Positions 4,961 to 7,404 of a DNA stretch of 7,404 bases are shown here, piece after piece; the stretch's first letter is position 1; every line of letters begins with the position of its first letter. A model generated the notes under the pieces. It ran no database searches. It saw nothing but the letters and a program-made list of their open reading frames with translations, and was not told the origin of the DNA. A program made the translations under genes and the position numbers. This DNA is from Deltaproteobacteria bacterium (GTDB lineage Bacteria; Desulfobacterota; Desulfuromonadia; Desulfuromonadales; Geopsychrobacteraceae), in NCBI GenBank assembly GCA_009993495.1, contig JAACTI010000196.1:1-7404 (forward strand), read 5' to 3'.

Positions 4961-6082
4961 TTATTCTTTCGTCATCAGCACTTTGTAACCATGGTCTTTC
5001 AGCAGGCGCGCACGTTTCGCGGTTTCCAGGTCGGCTAGAGTCATCTCGCGCACCAATTCCTGGAAACTGATTTTCGGCACCCAGCCCAGTTTTTCCTTCG
5101 CCTTCGACGCATCCCCCAGCAGGGTTTCAACCTCGGTCGGGCGGAAATAGCGCGGATCGACCGCGACGATCTTCTGACCGATTTTCAAGGCCGACGCCTT
5201 TTCCCCGGTGATCGCCGCGATAATGCCAACTTCATCGACACCCTGCCCCTCCCAGCGCAGTGAAATCCCCAGTTCGGCCGCCGCAGATTCAACAAACTGG
5301 CGTACCGAATACTGCACGCCGGTGGCAATAACAAAGTCTTCAGGTTGCGCCTGTTGCAGCATCAGCCATTGCATTTCAACATAATCTCTGGCATGCCCCC
5401 AGTCGCGGAGCGCGTCCATATTTCCGAGGTAGAGACATTCTTCCAGCCCCTGAGACATGTTGGCCAGGGCCCGGGTAATCTTACGGGTAACAAAGGTTTC
5501 ACCACGACGCGGAGATTCATGATTGAACAAGATCCCGTTACAGGCGTAAAGACCATAGGCTTCGCGAAAGTTGATGGTAATCCAGTAGGCATACATCTTG
5601 GCCACCGCATAGGGCGAACGCGGATAAAAAGGGGTCGTCTCTTTCTGCGGAATTTCCTGCACCAGGCCATAAAGTTCCGAAGTTGAAGCCTGATAAAAAC
5701 GGGTTTTTTGAGTCAGACCAAGCAGGCGAATCGCTTCCAGAATCCGTAAAGTGCCTATGCCATCGACATCGGCGGCATATTCGGGCGATTCAAAGGAAAC
5801 CGCAACGTGACTCATGGCGCCCAGATTGTAAATTTCGTCGGGCTGCACCTCTTGAATGATTCGCGTTAAGTTGGAACCGTCGCTCAAGTCGCCGTAATGC
5901 AGATGAAAGCGTGCATTCTCAACATGAGGATCCTGATAAATATGATCGACCCGCTCCGTATTAAACAGGGATGCCCGCCGTTTAATACCGTGAACGCTAT
6001 ACCCCTTATCCAGCAGAAATTCGGCCAGATAGGAACCATCCTGTCCCGTAATCCCGGTGATTAGTGCACTTTTTGACGACAT
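4961..6082 (-). CDS. gmd: GDP-mannose 4,6-dehydratase
   Basis: Gmd converts GDP-D-mannose to GDP-4-keto-6-deoxy-D-mannose, the precursor of GDP-L-fucose, GDP-D-rhamnose and related sugars for surface polysaccharide. It is a 373-residue extended short-chain dehydrogenase, the same length as E. coli Gmd. The Rossmann motif is TGITGQDG (9-16, GxxGxxG). RRASLFNTERVDH contributes to NADP binding. STSELYG gives Thr134 and Glu136, and SPYAVAK gives the Tyr158/Lys162 catalytic pair. FNHESPRRGETFVTRKI and the late DPRYFRPTEVETLLGDASKAKEKLGW are family signatures. The ATG at 6082 has an excellent AGGAGGG ribosome binding site with a run of Ts as spacer. It follows gcvPB by 91 bp. The usual partner genes (fcl, rmd, mannose-1-phosphate guanylyltransferase, glycosyltransferases) are not beside it in this window. 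Confidence 0.97.
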   Translation of the reverse strand: MSSKSALITGITGQDGSYLAEFLLDKGYSVHGIKRRASLFNTERVDHIYQDPHVENARFHLHYGDLSDGSNLTRIIQEVQPDEIYNLGAMSHVAVSFESPEYAADVDGIGTLRILEAIRLLGLTQKTRFYQASTSELYGLVQEIPQKETTPFYPRSPYAVAKMYAYWITINFREAYGLYACNGILFNHESPRRGETFVTRKITRALANMSQGLEECLYLGNMDALRDWGHARDYVEMQWLMLQQAQPEDFVIATGVQYSVRQFVESAAAELGISLRWEGQGVDEVGIIAAITGEKASALKIGQKIVAVDPRYFRPTEVETLLGDASKAKEKLGWVPKISFQELVREMTLADLETAKRARLLKDHGYKVLMTKE

Positions 6083-6173
6083 AAAAAACCCTCCTGCAAT
6101 GCAGACATAAAAAGAATCGACGCGCTCTCACCGCCACCTGAAATCGGCAAGGCTCAATGTTTCGGCAATGGTT

Positions 6174-7404
6174 CTATGGCTGCCATTTCAACCGGGGCTT
6201 GCGTGCGGCCAGGGTTTCATCAAGACGGCGGGTGCGGGCATTGACCGGGGCCTGGTGGAGCAATTCGGGGTGATGCTCGGCTTCTTCAGCAATCGCCAGC
6301 ATCGCATCGCAAAATTCGTCCAGCACCTGCCGGCTTTCGGTTTCCGTCGGTTCGATCATCAGCGCCCCCTGAACCACCAGGGGGAAATAGATCGTCGGCG
6401 GGTGATAGCCATAATCCAGCAGCCGCTTAGCGACATCCAGCGTATGGCAGTTGTTAGGCAGATGGGCGTCGCTGAAGACCACTTCATGCAACGAACGCTG
6501 CACATAAGGCAGATGATAGGCCGCTTCGAGACGGGCACGAATATAGTTGGCGTTCAGCACCGCCAGCTGGGTCGCCTTTTTCAACCCTGCCGCCCCCATG
6601 GTCAGCACATAGGCATAGGCCCGCACCAGAATCCCGAACTGGCTGGCGAAGGTGCGCAAACGCCCGATGGAGAAGGGGCGGTCGCAGTCAAGGCGGTAGA
6701 CACCCTGCTCCTGAACCACTACCGGCAGCGGCAGAAATGGCTCCAAGGCTGCGCTGACCCCTACGGGCCCGGCCCCTGGCCCGCCACCGCCATGGGGCGT
6801 GGCGAAGGTTTTATGTAGATTGAAGTGCATGACATCAATCCCCAGATCAGCGGGACGACAGACGCCCAGCAGGGCATTCAAGTTAGCCCCATCGCAGTAG
6901 ACCAGGCCACCGCGTTCGTGAACCAGGGTGCAGATTTCACGGATATGCGCTTCAAAGAGCCCAAGAGTGTTGGGATTGGTGACCATTAAGGCCGCGACAT
7001 CCTCATCCATCGCCGCCGCCACCGCCGCGACACTCAACACCCCGTCGGAAGCAATAGGCACCACCTGATAACCACAAAGGGCAGCAGACGCCGGATTGGT
7101 GCCGTGGGCGGTATCGGGAATTAACACCTTGTGGCGCCGATTGCCCTGGGCCTGGTGCCAGGCGTGAATCATTAACATGCCGGCAAATTCGCCCTGAGCG
7201 CCGGCCGAAGGTTGCAGGGTCAAAGCCGGAAATCCGGAAATTTCACAAAGAGCCTGTTGCAGTTCGTACATCAGTTGCAGCGAGCCCTGGCTCAGATGTT
7301 CGGGAATGGCCGGATGCTGTTGACTGAAACCGGGCAGACGCGCCAGCTGTTCGTTGACCTTGGGATTATATTTCATCGTGCAGCTCCCCAGGGGATAAAA
7401 ACCG
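6174..7404 (-). CDS. gcvPB: Glycine dehydrogenase (decarboxylating) subunit 2, N-terminus cut by window edge
   Basis: GcvPB is the PLP-binding half of the two-subunit P-protein. With GcvPA it decarboxylates glycine and passes the aminomethyl group to the lipoyl arm of GcvH. Visible motifs are GSCTMKYNPK at the start, EPAAGA-like LQPSAGAQGE, PDTAHGTNPASA, TNPNTLGLFE, YCDGANLNA and the PLP-lysine segment HFNLHKTFATPHGGGG. The lysine is residue 189 counting from the Met at 7376. That Met is not the start: the frame continues open to the right edge with FYPLGSCT before it, which is the conserved FYPLGSCTMKYNPK motif. In other GcvPB proteins (about 475-490 aa) this motif lies some 70-80 residues in, so roughly that much is missing. 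The C-terminus matches the family to the TAG at 6176-6174. gcvPA, gcvH and gcvT would be expected upstream, outside the window. Confidence 0.95.
   Translation of the reverse strand, partial: GFYPLGSCTMKYNPKVNEQLARLPGFSQQHPAIPEHLSQGSLQLMYELQQALCEISGFPALTLQPSAGAQGEFAGMLMIHAWHQAQGNRRHKVLIPDTAHGTNPASAALCGYQVVPIASDGVLSVAAVAAAMDEDVAALMVTNPNTLGLFEAHIREICTLVHERGGLVYCDGANLNALLGVCRPADLGIDVMHFNLHKTFATPHGGGGPGAGPVGVSAALEPFLPLPVVVQEQGVYRLDCDRPFSIGRLRTFASQFGILVRAYAYVLTMGAAGLKKATQLAVLNANYIRARLEAAYHLPYVQRSLHEVVFSDAHLPNNCHTLDVAKRLLDYGYHPPTIYFPLVVQGALMIEPTETESRQVLDEFCDAMLAIAEEAEHHPELLHQAPVNARTRRLDETLAARKPRLKWQP

Noticed and set aside
6168..6818. Plus-strand 216-codon open frame opposite gcvPB
   Set aside because: Antisense shadow of gcvPB; no domain and no convincing ribosome binding site.
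1..7404. A new multi-gene system, defence island, prophage or CRISPR array
   Set aside because: All six genes are recognisable housekeeping enzymes. Repeats are few and irregular, without array spacing, and no transposase, integrase or nuclease gene is present.

Overview
This window reads as ordinary chromosomal DNA from a moderately GC-rich Gram-negative bacterium. The combination of a two-subunit glycine decarboxylase (a separate GcvPB), an IspG of E. coli type, an RhlB-like DEAD-box helicase and REP-like intergenic repeats would fit a Desulfuromonas/Geobacter/Pelobacter-type deltaproteobacterium. That placement is an inference from gene types and was not tested by any search. All six protein genes lie on the minus strand, so transcription runs from high to low coordinates.

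In transcription order the layout is as follows. (1) gcvPB, glycine dehydrogenase subunit 2, is cut by the right window edge. (2) gmd, GDP-mannose 4,6-dehydratase, follows after 91 bp with a strong ribosome binding site. (3) ispG, of the MEP isoprenoid pathway, follows a 223-bp gap that carries a perfect palindrome over a plausible -10 box. (4) trpB, tryptophan synthase beta, follows a 273-bp gap that holds a terminator, a REP-like repeat and a structured leader ending in nine U residues just before the ribosome binding site. (5) A 491-bp gene-free interval is rich in repeats and hairpins. (6) rhlB-like, a DEAD-box RNA helicase. (7) trpA, tryptophan synthase alpha, is cut by the left window edge.

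The proteins belong to unrelated housekeeping pathways: one-carbon/glycine metabolism, GDP-sugar synthesis, isoprenoid precursors, tryptophan synthesis and RNA remodelling. The only pathway partners are trpB and trpA, whose products form one enzyme complex. Unusually, they are not adjacent: a helicase gene and about 490 bp of repeat-rich DNA lie between them.

I see no defence system, prophage, transposase, CRISPR array, tRNA or rRNA, and no strong candidate for a new multi-gene system. What deserves a second look is intergenic: a composite 'terminator hairpin + U-tract + REP' module present twice downstream of minus-strand genes, with a partial third copy; the folded trpB leader; the palindrome upstream of ispG; and several small inverted and tandem repeats in the trpB-rhlB gap.
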